The notes under the pieces are model-generated. The model had not been told where the DNA came from. It searched no databases and was given only the letters and a program-made list of their open reading frames with translations. The translations under genes and the position numbers were made by a program. From NCBI RefSeq assembly GCF_902381825.1, contig NZ_LR698973.1, positions 18,758 to 82,757 on the forward strand: DNA of 64,000 nucleotides, given 5' to 3'. Origin of the DNA: Pseudocoprococcus catus (lineage in GTDB: Bacteria; Bacillota; Clostridia; Lachnospirales; Lachnospiraceae). The number at the start of each line of letters is the position of its first letter. The stretch's first letter is position 1. This document shows, piece after piece, positions 44,389 through 54,002 of this stretch.

Positions 44389-45744
44389 ATGAGTCGGTCT
44401 TATGAAATAGATATGTGCCATGGACCGTTATTTGGAAAAATTATTCGTTTTTCAATTCCATTAATGTTGTCCGGCATTTTACAGCTGCTTTTTAATGCAG
44501 CGGATATTATAGTTGTTGGGCGGTTTGTGGGTCCGACAGCTCTGGCAGCAGTAGGATCCACCAGTTCATTGATCAATCTGCTGATTAATCTGTTTATCGG
44601 ATTTTCTGTGGGTGCCAATGTTCTTGTGGCCCGTTTTCATGGTGCCGGAAGAGATGATGAAGTGAATGAAACGGTACATACAGCTATTACTCTTAGCATG
44701 GTCAGTGGTATTTTTCTGTTGATTCTTGGCGTGACTGTGACAAGAACACTTCTGATCTGGATGGGGTCACCGGATGATGTTCTGGATCAGTCCAGTTTGT
44801 ATCTGAAGATTTATTTTCTGGCCATGCCGGCGACACTGCTGTATAATTTCGGCAGTTCTATCCTTCGTGCAGTGGGAGATACGAAAAGGCCGCTGTTCTA
44901 TTTGGTGACGGCAGGGGTTATTAATGTTTGCTTTAATCTGTTTTTTGTTATTGTTTGTCATCTGGGTGTAGCAGGTGTCGGACTGGCAACGGTGATTGCG
45001 GAGTATATCTCTGCGGCATTGATCATTCGCTGCCTGATGAGAAGCCAGGGATGCTGCCATCTGGATCTGCATCAGCTGGGAATTGTAAAAGGTAAATTGC
45101 GTCAGATCATGCAGATCGGTCTTCCGGCGGGGATGCAGGGTGTCGTTTTTTCACTATCCAATGTATTGATTCAGTCATCCATCAATTCCTTTGGTTCCAC
45201 GGCCATGGCAGGCAATACGGCCTCTATGAATATCGAAAACTTTATTTATATATCCATGAATACTTTTCAGCAGACCGCTATGAGTTTTACAAGCCAGAAT
45301 TATGGCGCCGGCGAGGAAAAACGAATTCACAAGGTGCTGTTTATATGTCAGGGACTGGTGATATCTGTAGGTCTTATTTTCGGTGTGGGTGCATGGCTTG
45401 CCGGAGACAAGCTGCTGTCCATTTATTCATCGGATCTCAATGTGATTCAGTTTGGTAAGAATCGGATGGCTGTGATCTGTACGACTTACTTCTTATGCGG
45501 CATTATGGATACAATGGTGGGGGCACTCCGCGGTGTCGGTTATTCGCTGATGCCAATGATTGTTTCTCTGATCGGTGCCTGCGGCCTGCGGATTGTGTGG
45601 ATTTTTACTGCGTTTCAGATTCACAGAAGTCTTTGGATGCTGTATATTTCCTATCCAATTACCTGGATTATTACCGGTGGTGTTCATATTCTTTGTTATA
45701 TTTTTGTCAGAAGAAAGCAATTACAGACGGTAAAGAATCTGTAA
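44389..45744 (+). CDS. MATE-family efflux transporter
   Basis: The 451-residue protein has 12 expected membrane helices arranged as two halves. MATE motifs are present: IIRFSIPLMLSGILQLLFNA and DIIVVGRFVGPTALAAVGST in the first half, and IGLPAGMQGVVFSLSNVLIQ with MAGNTASMNIENFIYI in the second. Members export cationic drugs or metabolites with sodium or proton coupling. ATG 44389 is preceded by AAAAGGAGTG. It is divergent from a MarR regulator with a clear operator-like palindrome, so it may be inducible. Confidence 0.93.
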   Translation: MSRSYEIDMCHGPLFGKIIRFSIPLMLSGILQLLFNAADIIVVGRFVGPTALAAVGSTSSLINLLINLFIGFSVGANVLVARFHGAGRDDEVNETVHTAITLSMVSGIFLLILGVTVTRTLLIWMGSPDDVLDQSSLYLKIYFLAMPATLLYNFGSSILRAVGDTKRPLFYLVTAGVINVCFNLFFVIVCHLGVAGVGLATVIAEYISAALIIRCLMRSQGCCHLDLHQLGIVKGKLRQIMQIGLPAGMQGVVFSLSNVLIQSSINSFGSTAMAGNTASMNIENFIYISMNTFQQTAMSFTSQNYGAGEEKRIHKVLFICQGLVISVGLIFGVGAWLAGDKLLSIYSSDLNVIQFGKNRMAVICTTYFLCGIMDTMVGALRGVGYSLMPMIVSLIGACGLRIVWIFTAFQIHRSLWMLYISYPITWIITGGVHILCYIFVRRKQLQTVKNL

Positions 45745-45808
45745 AAATTCAAAAATGATGTGTGTATGAGAAAAAAATCAGTACACATAAGAAAGTGAAA
45801 ATAAATTA

Positions 45809-45926
45809 TGTGTCAAAAATGACACGATATTAGAAATAAAAACACATAAGTGCAAGAAAAACAAGAGATGAAATGGCTGAAAATCCCCATTTTACAGCAT
45901 GTTAAAAAGTTGGCATATTATTTGCT
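45809..45926 (+). promoter_or_regulatory. Sigma-54 promoter with upstream activator-like dyad
   Basis: TTGGCATATTATTTGCT (45910-45926) fits the -24/-12 form: GG and GC are separated by exactly 10 bases. About 85 bases upstream is the dyad GTGTCA-N4-TGACAC (45810-45825), in the position of an enhancer-binding-protein site. The remaining part of the 304-base gap 45745-46048 is AT-rich and holds no gene. Confidence 0.7.
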
Positions 45927-46048
45927 CAATAGTTGGTATAAGAAATTATTTCACAGGTGAAGGGCAGGCATTATGTGAGATAAGGAAAGTGGTTATTCAA
46001 AAGAGAGTGGATGATCACAATCAGACAAATAAAAGGGGGATTGCTATT

Positions 46049-47359
46049 ATGAATTTTGGTATTCTTGTGTTATTAATTGCCATTATTCTCTTTGCGTTAC
46101 TGGCGTTTAAGCAGTTAAGCGCATTGATTCTTGCTCCGGTAGTGACGATTTTCGTATTAATCTGTTCAGGTATTCCGATCATGGAAGGCTTGCAGGATAT
46201 GTTCATGCCGGCGGCAGCAGATTACGTTTCTAAGTATTTCCTGACATTCTTTGTCGGTGCATTGTTTGGTGCGGTTTACCAGTTTACAGGTGCTGCAGAA
46301 TCTATTGCACGATTTATCGGCGGCTTATGTCATGGTAAGTTTGTAGCTCCTATTATCATGTGTATCACAGGTATTCTTACTTTTGGTGGTGTCAGCGGTT
46401 TCGTTGTATTCTTCGTTATTTATCCGATTGCACTGAACCTTTTCAAGGAATCCAATCTGACAAGACGGCTGATTCCGGCTGCAATTTCAGCAGGCTGCTG
46501 GACATGGTCCATGTCAGCACCGGGTTCTCCGTCCATTCAGAATGTTATTGCGATCAAGAGTCTTGGTACTTTATCAACAGCTGCATTTGTACCATCTCTG
46601 ATTGTATCCATTATTGAATTCCTGTTAATCTTTGTATGGCTGGAATATCGTGCCCGCAAGTTCACAAAGAATGGTTATTATTTTGATGATGCAAGATTAA
46701 AGACACAGCTGTCAGCAGAAGATTTGAACATTCAGGGACGTGAAGATTTGCCGCACTGGGTAATCGCATTCATTCCTATTATTCTGATTCTTGTTCTGTT
46801 TAATGGCTTTCATCTTGATGTTGTGCCATCTGTATTTGCAGGGGTTGCATTAGCAGCTATTCTGATGTTCAAATTCGTCAAGGGCGGTATTGAACAGTGG
46901 GTGAAAGTTTTCAATAAAGGTGCAGCAGACTCCGGTGTTGCCATTTTGAATACAGCCATCGTTGTTGGTTTCGGTGGTGTTGTTAAGAATACACAGGGAT
47001 TTGCAGATCTTGTTACAGCATTAAAGGGTATGTCAATGCCTCCACTTGTATTCGTTATGATTACAGTTGCTATCTGTGCCGGTGCCTGCGGTTCTGCTTC
47101 AGGTGGTATGGGTGTTGCGTTTAACGCACTGACAGATACATATCTTGCACTTGGTGCAAAATTACCTTACATTCATCGTATCGCTACAATTGCAGCAGGT
47201 ACACTGGATACTCTGCCTCACCAGGGTGCTCAGATTACATTGCTTGGTATCTGCAAGCTGACACATAAGGAAGCCTATTTTGATATTGCGATTACACAGA
47301 TTATTATCCCATTTATCACATGTGGTCTTTTCATTGTTCTTGCTCAGATGGGATTATAA
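46049..47359 (+). CDS. GntP-family permease 1
   Basis: The 436-residue polytopic membrane protein belongs to the GntP/gluconate-type symporter family. Motifs include LAFKQLSALILAPVVTIFVL, KYFLTFFVGALFGAVYQFTG, TFGGVSGFVVFFVIYPIALN, SMSAPGSPSIQNVIA and CGSASGGMGVAFNALTD. The substrate is likely an organic acid but not readable. ATG 46049 follows AAGGGGGA. It is preceded by a sigma-54 promoter and closely resembles the permease at 61.4 kb. A terminator and then an amidohydrolase gene follow. Confidence 0.9.
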   Translation: MNFGILVLLIAIILFALLAFKQLSALILAPVVTIFVLICSGIPIMEGLQDMFMPAAADYVSKYFLTFFVGALFGAVYQFTGAAESIARFIGGLCHGKFVAPIIMCITGILTFGGVSGFVVFFVIYPIALNLFKESNLTRRLIPAAISAGCWTWSMSAPGSPSIQNVIAIKSLGTLSTAAFVPSLIVSIIEFLLIFVWLEYRARKFTKNGYYFDDARLKTQLSAEDLNIQGREDLPHWVIAFIPIILILVLFNGFHLDVVPSVFAGVALAAILMFKFVKGGIEQWVKVFNKGAADSGVAILNTAIVVGFGGVVKNTQGFADLVTALKGMSMPPLVFVMITVAICAGACGSASGGMGVAFNALTDTYLALGAKLPYIHRIATIAAGTLDTLPHQGAQITLLGICKLTHKEAYFDIAITQIIIPFITCGLFIVLAQMGL

Positions 47360-47433
47360 GAAGTGTTTAGATGCCTGATTTTAGGTGGATTTGAATGGAA
47401 TAAACAAGCGAATAATTAAAATGTGTATGTTTC

Positions 47434-47472
47434 AAAAGATGTCTGATGGCGGAATGTTGTCAGGCATCTTTT
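47434..47472 (+). terminator. Terminator of GntP permease 1
   Basis: A 13-bp stem (47434-47446 with 47460-47472, one G-U pair) ends in TTTT. Confidence 0.8.
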
Positions 47473-47520
47473 GTCGTGCTAAAATAAAAGCAGTAATGGT
47501 TACGAACAGGAGGAATTCAT

Positions 47521-49083
47521 ATGAAGGTTTATGAAGGTGCGATTCTGACGTGCGATGCCAATGATCAGGTGGCACGTTATCTTGTAGAAGACGGCGGCAG
47601 AATTTTATATGTAGGAGATGAATTGCCGGAAAGATATATCTCTGTTCGTCATGAGCGGCTTGGAAAGAAAGCATTGATTCCGGCCTTCACGGACAGCCAT
47701 ATTCACTTTGCGAGTTTTTCCACATTTCATGCAGGACTGAATGTCATGAATGCTGCCAGTAATAAAGAGATTCTTTCGATGCTGTCTGATTTTGCAAAAA
47801 AAAGTGACCAGAAGATGCTGATCGGTTTTGGTGCATCACCCTATTCGGTTAAGGAAAGACGGCTTGTCAACCGAAATGAGCTGGACCGGGTCTGCCCGGA
47901 TAAACCGGTTTTCATGGTGAAATATGATGGACATGCCTGTGTTGTGAATACGAAACTCTATGAGCAGGTGAAGGATAAAGTGTCGGGGCTTCGTGGCTGC
48001 CATGTGGATACAGGTGAAATGAATCAGGAAGCCTTTTTTGCCATCTCAGATTATGTGACGAATTCGATTTCAGTACCGCAGTTGTTAAAGAATATGCAGA
48101 AAGCCATTGATTATATGGCATCCAAGGGGATCGGAATGATCCACACGGTAAGTGGGGTGGGGTTTGTCAGAGATCTGGATGTGGATTTGGAGAGATGGTT
48201 TGGACGGGGGCTGAATAACGGTATGCAGCTGCGTGTCTTTTTCCAGACCATGGATGTGAAGAAAGTACAGAAACGGCATCTGCCGAGAGTGGGTGGATGT
48301 TTTGCCACTGCGTTAGACGGCTGCTTTGGTTCCCAGGATGCAGCGCTTTGTGTGCCTTATGAGAACAGCGACAGCAAAGGTGTTTTGTACTACAGTGATG
48401 CGCAGGTGGCAGAATTCTGCAAAAAGGCCAATCGTGCCGGGCTGCAGATAGAGATGCATGCAATCGGTGATGCGGCCTTTGATCAGGCCACCAGAGCTTT
48501 GAAAGCGGCTTTGGATGATTATCCGCGGGAAGATCACAGACATGCCATTATCCATGCCTGCCTGCCGACGAAAGAAGGTATCGATATCTGTGAGAAATAT
48601 CATATTTTGCTGCCGGTACAAAGCGCATTTATCGATTGGCCTCAGGAACCGGATGAATACCTGGAAGATATTCTCGGCGAGAGAAGTCAGCGGCTGAATC
48701 CGCTGCGGACATTTACGGAACATGGCATCATGATGAGTGCCGGTTCGGATGGCCCGTGTACCGACCCGGATCCGATTGAATGGATGTATCGTGCCTGCAA
48801 TCATAGTGTCCCGGAAGAATCCCTGACTGTACAGGAGGCACTTAAAATGTGCACGTATAACGGTTATTATACAACCTTCGATGAAAAAGAACGAGGCAGC
48901 CTGGAAACCGGTAAAATCGCAGATATGGTTATTTTATCAGAGAATCCTTATGAGAAAGATGTCAAAGAACTCCGGGATATTCATGTTAAGCAGCTTCTGC
49001 TGCAGGGACGTCCCTACAAGCCATTAAAGGGCAGTGCGATTGGCCAGGTTCTGAAGGGTATGAGAAGCAGGAGTAAAATCTAA
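47521..49083 (+). CDS. YtcJ-like metal-dependent amidohydrolase
   Basis: The 520-residue enzyme of the amidohydrolase_3 group has the metal motif HxH (FTDSHIHFASF), a later His in EMHAIGDAAFDQ and the catalytic Asp in SAGSDGPCTDPDP. The usual C-terminal GSLETGKIADMVILSENP closes the small beta domain. It probably hydrolyses an N-acyl or cyclic amide; the substrate is unknown. AGGAGG lies 8 bases before the ATG. The next gene starts at the base after its stop, so trmO is translationally coupled. Confidence 0.88.
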   Translation: MKVYEGAILTCDANDQVARYLVEDGGRILYVGDELPERYISVRHERLGKKALIPAFTDSHIHFASFSTFHAGLNVMNAASNKEILSMLSDFAKKSDQKMLIGFGASPYSVKERRLVNRNELDRVCPDKPVFMVKYDGHACVVNTKLYEQVKDKVSGLRGCHVDTGEMNQEAFFAISDYVTNSISVPQLLKNMQKAIDYMASKGIGMIHTVSGVGFVRDLDVDLERWFGRGLNNGMQLRVFFQTMDVKKVQKRHLPRVGGCFATALDGCFGSQDAALCVPYENSDSKGVLYYSDAQVAEFCKKANRAGLQIEMHAIGDAAFDQATRALKAALDDYPREDHRHAIIHACLPTKEGIDICEKYHILLPVQSAFIDWPQEPDEYLEDILGERSQRLNPLRTFTEHGIMMSAGSDGPCTDPDPIEWMYRACNHSVPEESLTVQEALKMCTYNGYYTTFDEKERGSLETGKIADMVILSENPYEKDVKELRDIHVKQLLLQGRPYKPLKGSAIGQVLKGMRSRSKI

Positions 49084-49776
49084 ATGGACAATTTAACATT
49101 AAAAGTTATAGCCAGAATTTATACGGATTTTGGCGAGAAGTTTGGTGTGCCAAGACAGAGCGGACTGGTTCCGGAACTGACCGGGAAGATAATATTTGAG
49201 CCGGAATATCGTGCGCCGGAGGCACTCTCGGGGATAGAGGGCTATTCGTGGCTGTGGCTTTTGTGGGGATTTTCGAAATCACCCAGGAATAAATGGTCAC
49301 CGGCGGTGCGTCCGCCAAGGCTTGGTGGCAACAAGAAAGTGGGTGTTTTTGCCACACGTTCTCCTTTCCGACCGAATCCGGTGGGCATGTCTTCTGTGAA
49401 AATAGAGGACATTCAGCTTCAGACAGATGAAGGACCTGTGATCATCGTTTCGGGTATTGACATGATGAACGGCACGCCGATTTATGATATTAAACCCTAT
49501 CTGCCCCATGTGGACTGCCATCCGGAGGCACTTGGCGGTTTCAGCGGACAGTTCAAGGATTACAGGCTGAAAGTGTCATGTGCTTCGGAATTTCTGATGC
49601 TTTTTCCGTCGGATAAACGAGAAGCACTGCTGGGGGTACTGGCCCAGGATCCGAGACCGGCTTATCAGAATGACCCGGAGCGAGTGTATGGTGTTAATTT
49701 TGCCGGGCGAAATGTGCAGTTTAAGGTGGATGGTGATCGGCTGACTGTTTGCAGTGTCGATGGATGTACGGTATAA
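49084..49776 (+). CDS. trmO: tRNA N6-threonylcarbamoyladenosine-37 methyltransferase TrmO
   Basis: The 230-residue protein of the YaeB/TsaA fold methylates t6A37 in tRNA using S-adenosylmethionine. The family motifs are IARIYTDFGEKFGVPRQSG, EGYSWLWLLWGFS, RPPRLGGNKKVGVFATRSPF and RPNPVGMSSVKIE. A C-terminal domain with VYGVNFAGRNVQFK follows. It starts directly after the amidohydrolase stop (TAAATG), with AGGAG at about 49067. The coupling with an amidohydrolase is probably just operon packing. Confidence 0.92.
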   Translation: MDNLTLKVIARIYTDFGEKFGVPRQSGLVPELTGKIIFEPEYRAPEALSGIEGYSWLWLLWGFSKSPRNKWSPAVRPPRLGGNKKVGVFATRSPFRPNPVGMSSVKIEDIQLQTDEGPVIIVSGIDMMNGTPIYDIKPYLPHVDCHPEALGGFSGQFKDYRLKVSCASEFLMLFPSDKREALLGVLAQDPRPAYQNDPERVYGVNFAGRNVQFKVDGDRLTVCSVDGCTV

Positions 49777-49890
49777 GAATTAGGTATTGGCGGGAACATG
49801 CAGAATTGAAGCAAATGATATGGAATCATGCGTTTAATAGAATGTGACCGAAATGAATAAATAATAAAAAGACAACAGGGAGTGATGACA

Positions 49891-51021
49891 ATGGAGTATG
49901 TATATCCGGATTATTACCGGCAGTTTACATGTATCGGCGGAGAATGTCCGGATACATGCTGTGCGGGATGGGAGATTGTCATTGATGACAAAAGCCTCGA
50001 AAAATATCGTGCCTATCCCGGTGGCTTCGGCAACCGGCTGAGAAACTCGATCAATTTTAAGAGAAAAAGTTTTAAGCAGTATGACAGAAGATGTGCTTTC
50101 CTAAATGAGGAGAATCTTTGCGATATTTATACGGAAGCCGGGAAAAAACTGTTTTGTAAAACATGCAGACAGTATCCGAGACATGAAGAAGAATATGAAA
50201 ATGTCAGGGAATTGTCATTGTCTCTGTCATGCCCGGAGGCAGCGCGGATGATTCTGTCACAGGACAGACTGAATCTCATTTATGATGAGAAAAAAGGGCA
50301 TTCAGAGGACTATGGAGATTTTGATGAATTGTTGTTTTCACAGCTTTTGGACGGCCGGGATGCTTTCTGGAAACTGATAGAGAATGAAAGGGTGTCGATT
50401 GCGGTGCGGATGATGCAGATGCTGTCCATGGGACATCATTTGCAAAAAAATATCAGCGAAGGTCAGCTGTTTGGCCTGGAACATATCTATGAGCATTATC
50501 TTTCTGATGGCGCAGCCGGTCGGATGCAGGCCTATCTGAAGGATAGATGGGAAAAGCCGGGCAGCCGTTATCATGTCATGAAAGAGATGTTTGCCTGTCT
50601 GCATAAACTGGAAGTCTTATCAGCAGACTGGCCGAAGAAAGTCAGACATTATGAGAAGGTTTTATTTGGCGGCGGCAGGAAACAATACGAAGCACTGCAC
50701 CAGTATCGGATGTCGGACAAAATAGCAGAACAGCTGCTCAGTTACTTCATTTATGTATATTTTGCGGGCGCTGTTTATGATGGGATGCCGTATTCAAAAG
50801 TCAAACTGGCCGTCATCAGCACCATGCTCATCGAAGACATGGTCTACGCCAAAGCAGCAAAAAAAGGTCAGCTTTCCTTTGAGGCAATCGCTGATGCTGC
50901 TCATAGTTACGCTCGGGAAGTCGAACACTCCGACCTTAACCTCCAACGCCTGTCTATCATGTTCAGACACCAGAAATGCTTCCATATCGGACGCCTGTGT
51001 GGTGCATTGTTGGAATGGTAA
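49891..51021 (+). CDS. FliB-like (flagellin lysine-N-methylase family) protein
   Basis: The 376-residue Cys-rich protein matches the FliB family: VYPDYYRQFTCIGGECPDTC, CAGWEIVIDDK, RCAFLNEENLCDIY, KLFCKTCRQYPRH and LSLSCPEAARMIL. The eight or so conserved cysteines suggest a metal cluster. The family name derives from methylation of flagellin lysines. There are no flagellar genes in this window, so the target may be another protein. I chose ATG 49891, 8 bases after AGGGAG; GTG 49882 or ATG 49885 are alternatives. Confidence 0.85.
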   Translation: MEYVYPDYYRQFTCIGGECPDTCCAGWEIVIDDKSLEKYRAYPGGFGNRLRNSINFKRKSFKQYDRRCAFLNEENLCDIYTEAGKKLFCKTCRQYPRHEEEYENVRELSLSLSCPEAARMILSQDRLNLIYDEKKGHSEDYGDFDELLFSQLLDGRDAFWKLIENERVSIAVRMMQMLSMGHHLQKNISEGQLFGLEHIYEHYLSDGAAGRMQAYLKDRWEKPGSRYHVMKEMFACLHKLEVLSADWPKKVRHYEKVLFGGGRKQYEALHQYRMSDKIAEQLLSYFIYVYFAGAVYDGMPYSKVKLAVISTMLIEDMVYAKAAKKGQLSFEAIADAAHSYAREVEHSDLNLQRLSIMFRHQKCFHIGRLCGALLEW

Positions 51022-51148
51022 GGAATGCAGCGGAAAATCTGTTTATATCAGGTCGTGTGAATTTGTTTTATTTTATCTAAAGGCTGATTTACAACATTGC
51101 GGAGCACAACTTCTGATTGAAAAGTAACATCGCACTGAAAAACATCAT

Positions 51149-51334
51149 GCGGCTACTTCAATACGCAAAAGAGAAGAAATTAAAAATGCCTCTTCTACAC
51201 AGGTGCTTCTAACGCGTCCGGTACTTAGGTGCTGTTTTTTAGCACCTTATGTACCGCTGACAGCGTTAGGCAGTGCGAACGTGCCTGTGTAGAAGAGGCA
51301 TTATTAATTTCGTTCTATGACTAGGGACAGCCGC
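51149..51334. repeat. Structured intergenic element, copy B
   Basis: GCGGCT (51149-51154) pairs with 51329-51334. A 27-bp stem (51177-51203 with 51284-51310, one mismatch) encloses an 88-nt core (51200-51287). Inner stems are TAACGC/GCGTTA (51210-51215, 51263-51268), GGTAC/GTACC (51220-51224, 51251-51255) and AGGTGCT/AGCACCT (51227-51233, 51241-51247). All have the same offsets as in the copy at 24.4 kb. It occupies most of the gap between the convergent FliB-like and DAHP synthase genes. Confidence 0.85.
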
Positions 51335-51342
51335 TTTGTGAT

Positions 51343-52386
51343 TTACAACTGCTCCGCAATACTGTAAATCAGCGCCTCCGTTTTTTCCCAGCCAAGGCAA
51401 GGGTCGGTAATGGATTTGCCGAATACGCCTTCGCCGATCTTCTGACTGCCGTCTTCCAGATAGCTCTCAATCATGAAGCCCTTGACAAGCTTTTTGATGT
51501 CATCGGAGTGACGGCGGCTGTGCATGACTTCGTTGGCGATACGAATCTGTGCCATGTACTGCTTGCTGGAGTTGGAGTGGTTGGTGTCAATGATGCAGCC
51601 CATATTCTCAAGGCCTTTTTCAGCATAGCTGTCGTAGAGCTGACTGAGATTCTCAAAATGGTAGTTCGGGATATTGTTGCCGTGTTCATTGACAGCACCG
51701 CGGAGAATAGCATGGGCCAGTGGATTGCCGGGTGTTTTGACTTCCCAGCCCCTGTAGACAAACATCTGCGGGCTCTGGGCAGCCTCAATGGAATTAAGCA
51801 TGACGGAGATATCGCCGCTCATTGGGTTCTTCATACCGCATGGGATGCCGACACCACTGCCTGTAAGACGGTGAATCTGGTCTTCTACAGAGCGGGCGCC
51901 TACAGCTACATAACTGAGCAGGTCAGAGAGGTAGCGGTGATTCTCAGGGTAGAGCATTTCATCGGCACAGGTAAGTCCGGTTTCTTCGATGGCTCTTGCG
52001 TGGAGCTTGCGGATGGCGATCAGGCCTTCCAGAAGATCCGGCTGTTTCTCAGGGTCCGGCTGGTGGAGCATGCCCTTGTAGCCTTTGCCTGTTGTCCGGG
52101 GCTTATTGGTATAGATACGCGGTATCATAATGATTTTGTCAGCAACTTTCTCCTGAACTCTTGCCAGTCGGTGAATGTATTCCATAACAGGCTCTTCACT
52201 GTCTGCGGAGCATGGGCCGATAATTAAGAGAAACTTGTCGGATTCGCCTGTAAAAACACGGCGAATGGCTTCGTCGCGTTCGGCTTTATGTTGGGCGATT
52301 TTTTCAGAAATCGGGAATTGTTTCTTAATTTCCTGTGGGATTGGGAGTTTGCGGACAAACTCCATCTGCATCTGTTCATGATTCAT
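51343..52386 (-). CDS. 3-deoxy-7-phosphoheptulonate (DAHP) synthase, class I
   Basis: The 347-residue enzyme condenses phosphoenolpyruvate with erythrose-4-phosphate, the first step of aromatic amino-acid synthesis. Class I (AroF/G/H-like) motifs are present: LLIIGPCSADSEEPVMEYI, IPRIYTNKPRTTGKGYKGM, TCADEMLYPENH, GIPCGMKNPMSGD, IIDTNHSNSSKQ and GFMIESYLEDGSQKI. The length fits the family, with an N-terminal extension that in relatives carries feedback control. CGGAGG precedes the ATG. It is a single-gene unit; the rest of the shikimate pathway is not here. Confidence 0.94.
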   Translation of the reverse strand: MNHEQMQMEFVRKLPIPQEIKKQFPISEKIAQHKAERDEAIRRVFTGESDKFLLIIGPCSADSEEPVMEYIHRLARVQEKVADKIIMIPRIYTNKPRTTGKGYKGMLHQPDPEKQPDLLEGLIAIRKLHARAIEETGLTCADEMLYPENHRYLSDLLSYVAVGARSVEDQIHRLTGSGVGIPCGMKNPMSGDISVMLNSIEAAQSPQMFVYRGWEVKTPGNPLAHAILRGAVNEHGNNIPNYHFENLSQLYDSYAEKGLENMGCIIDTNHSNSSKQYMAQIRIANEVMHSRRHSDDIKKLVKGFMIESYLEDGSQKIGEGVFGKSITDPCLGWEKTEALIYSIAEQL

Positions 52387-52690
52387 GGGTCAAACCTCCG
52401 TTTTGTTGAATTTATCTTTTATACAAATATTGTAAAAATCAACGTAACATCATTATAACACAGATACTTTAAGGGTTCACGCTTTAAACCGAGAAAAATA
52501 CACGATGGTTTGAAGTTACAGGAAAATTTTGTGCGTTTTGAATTGTAATTTGTCGAAATAACAGAGATAGACTTGAATTACTATAGGAAATAGGAGTATA
52601 ATCGGATAAATAAACACATTTGTAAAAAATGATGTTAAGAAAATATATCATGGATGCAGGACATAGCAAAGATAAATGGAGGACTGAAGA
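52387..52690. promoter_or_regulatory. Divergent promoters of DAHP synthase and the DUF815 gene
   Basis: Minus strand: TATAAT at 52457-52452 with only a poor -35. Plus strand: TTGAAT (52573-52578), 18 bases and TATAAT (52597-52602). I saw no T-box or tryptophan-type leader peptide in this 304-base gap. Confidence 0.6.
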
Positions 52691-54001
52691 ATGTATAAAA
52701 TCGTATCAAAGCTGTTAATGTACGGCGATATGCCGAAGGACAGCATTTTAATGCAGTTAAGCGATATTTTCAAACAGATGGATCAAGATACCCAGTCAAG
52801 GGATGAACTGGTGACACGCATTTTTACCCAGGTGAAACATCTGCTTCAGGTGGCCACCGATTACGGTTTTGACAAGAATCTCTGGCACAATTATCTGACT
52901 TATCTGTTGATCACAGATGAGAATCCTTTCAGTTTAACCTGTGAGAAAGTCGGGGCCAACGACGGCAGTGTCAACTTCTTTGCCAAAGGTGATTTTAAGG
53001 CATTTAAGGCTTTGTTTGACTTTGATTTTTCTGAAATTGAAGAACGTCTGGGCATTGATTGCTTTACAAGGCTCTCACAGTACAAGGCTATTGGTAAGAA
53101 AGAATTGATGTACAATAAGAATGTTAGTGAGAAGGTCCAGGTCCTCAGTGAACGGCTGGAGAAAACAGCGAATGAGGATGAATTTTTTGACGTGGTGACG
53201 GATTTCTACAAAGCTTACGGTGTGGGTATGTTCGGTCTGAATAAGGCATTCCGTATTGCGTCAAGAACAGAGAATCATGTGGAATTCTGTCCGATCAACA
53301 ATATGGATACGGTGATGTTAGATGACCTGGTAGGTTATGAAATCCAGAAGAAGAAGCTGGTGGATAATACGGAAGCCTTTGTTCAGGGCAGAAAAGCCAA
53401 CAATGTACTGCTCTTCGGCGACAGCGGTACAGGTAAATCCACAAGCATCAAGGCCATTGTTAATGCTTATTATGACCAGGGTCTGCGAATGATCGAGATT
53501 TACAAGCATCAGTTCAGAGACCTGTCCAATGTTATTGCGCAGATTAAAAACCGCAATTATCGCTTTATTATTTATATGGATGACCTTTCTTTTGAAGAGC
53601 ATGAAATTGAATACAAGTTCCTGAAAGCAGTTATTGAAGGCGGTGTTGAGACAAAACCTGAGAATATCCTGATTTATGCCACATCCAACAGACGTCATCT
53701 GATCAAAGAGACATGGAATGACAGGAATGATATGGAGTACGAGAACGATCTTCATCGTTCAGACACAATGGAAGAAAAATTGTCTCTTGTTAATCGTTTT
53801 GGTGTTCAGATCAGTTATTCAAAGCCATCTAAGAAAGAATTCAATGAAATCGTCATTGAACTGGCACGCCGCGTGGGTCTGACCATGACAGATGAAGAAC
53901 TCTGTGCTGAGGCAAATAAGTGGGAGATGCGTCACGGCGGTATTTCCGGACGTACGGCACAGCAGTTTATCAATTACCTGCAGGGTACAGTGGAGATTTA
54001 A
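52691..54001 (+). CDS. DUF815-type AAA+ ATPase
   Basis: The 436-residue protein has an uncharacterised N-terminal half and a P-loop ATPase domain from about residue 205. Walker A is [20 protein letters not shown]. The B-like strand is [15 protein letters not shown], with sensor-like [16 protein letters not shown] and a C-terminal lid ([15 protein letters not shown]). This order is typical of DUF815 proteins, whose cellular role is not established. The gene ends 1 base before the ABC-F gene, and the two share close translation signals, so a functional link is possible. Confidence 0.88.
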   Translation: MYKIVSKLLMYGDMPKDSILMQLSDIFKQMDQDTQSRDELVTRIFTQVKHLLQVATDYGFDKNLWHNYLTYLLITDENPFSLTCEKVGANDGSVNFFAKGDFKAFKALFDFDFSEIEERLGIDCFTRLSQYKAIGKKELMYNKNVSEKVQVLSERLEKTANEDEFFDVVTDFYKAYGVGMFGLNKAFRIASRTENHVEFCPINNMDTVMLDDLVGYEIQKKKLVDNTEAFVQGRKANNVLLFGDSGTGKSTSIKAIVNAYYDQGLRMIEIYKHQFRDLSNVIAQIKNRNYRFIIYMDDLSFEEHEIEYKFLKAVIEGGVETKPENILIYATSNRRHLIKETWNDRNDMEYENDLHRSDTMEEKLSLVNRFGVQISYSKPSKKEFNEIVIELARRVGLTMTDEELCAEANKWEMRHGGISGRTAQQFINYLQGTVEI

Positions 54002-54002
54002 G

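Noticed and set aside
52387..52690. T-box or leader-peptide attenuator before DAHP synthase
   Set aside because: No T-box sequence, Trp/Tyr-rich leader frame or terminator hairpin was found.
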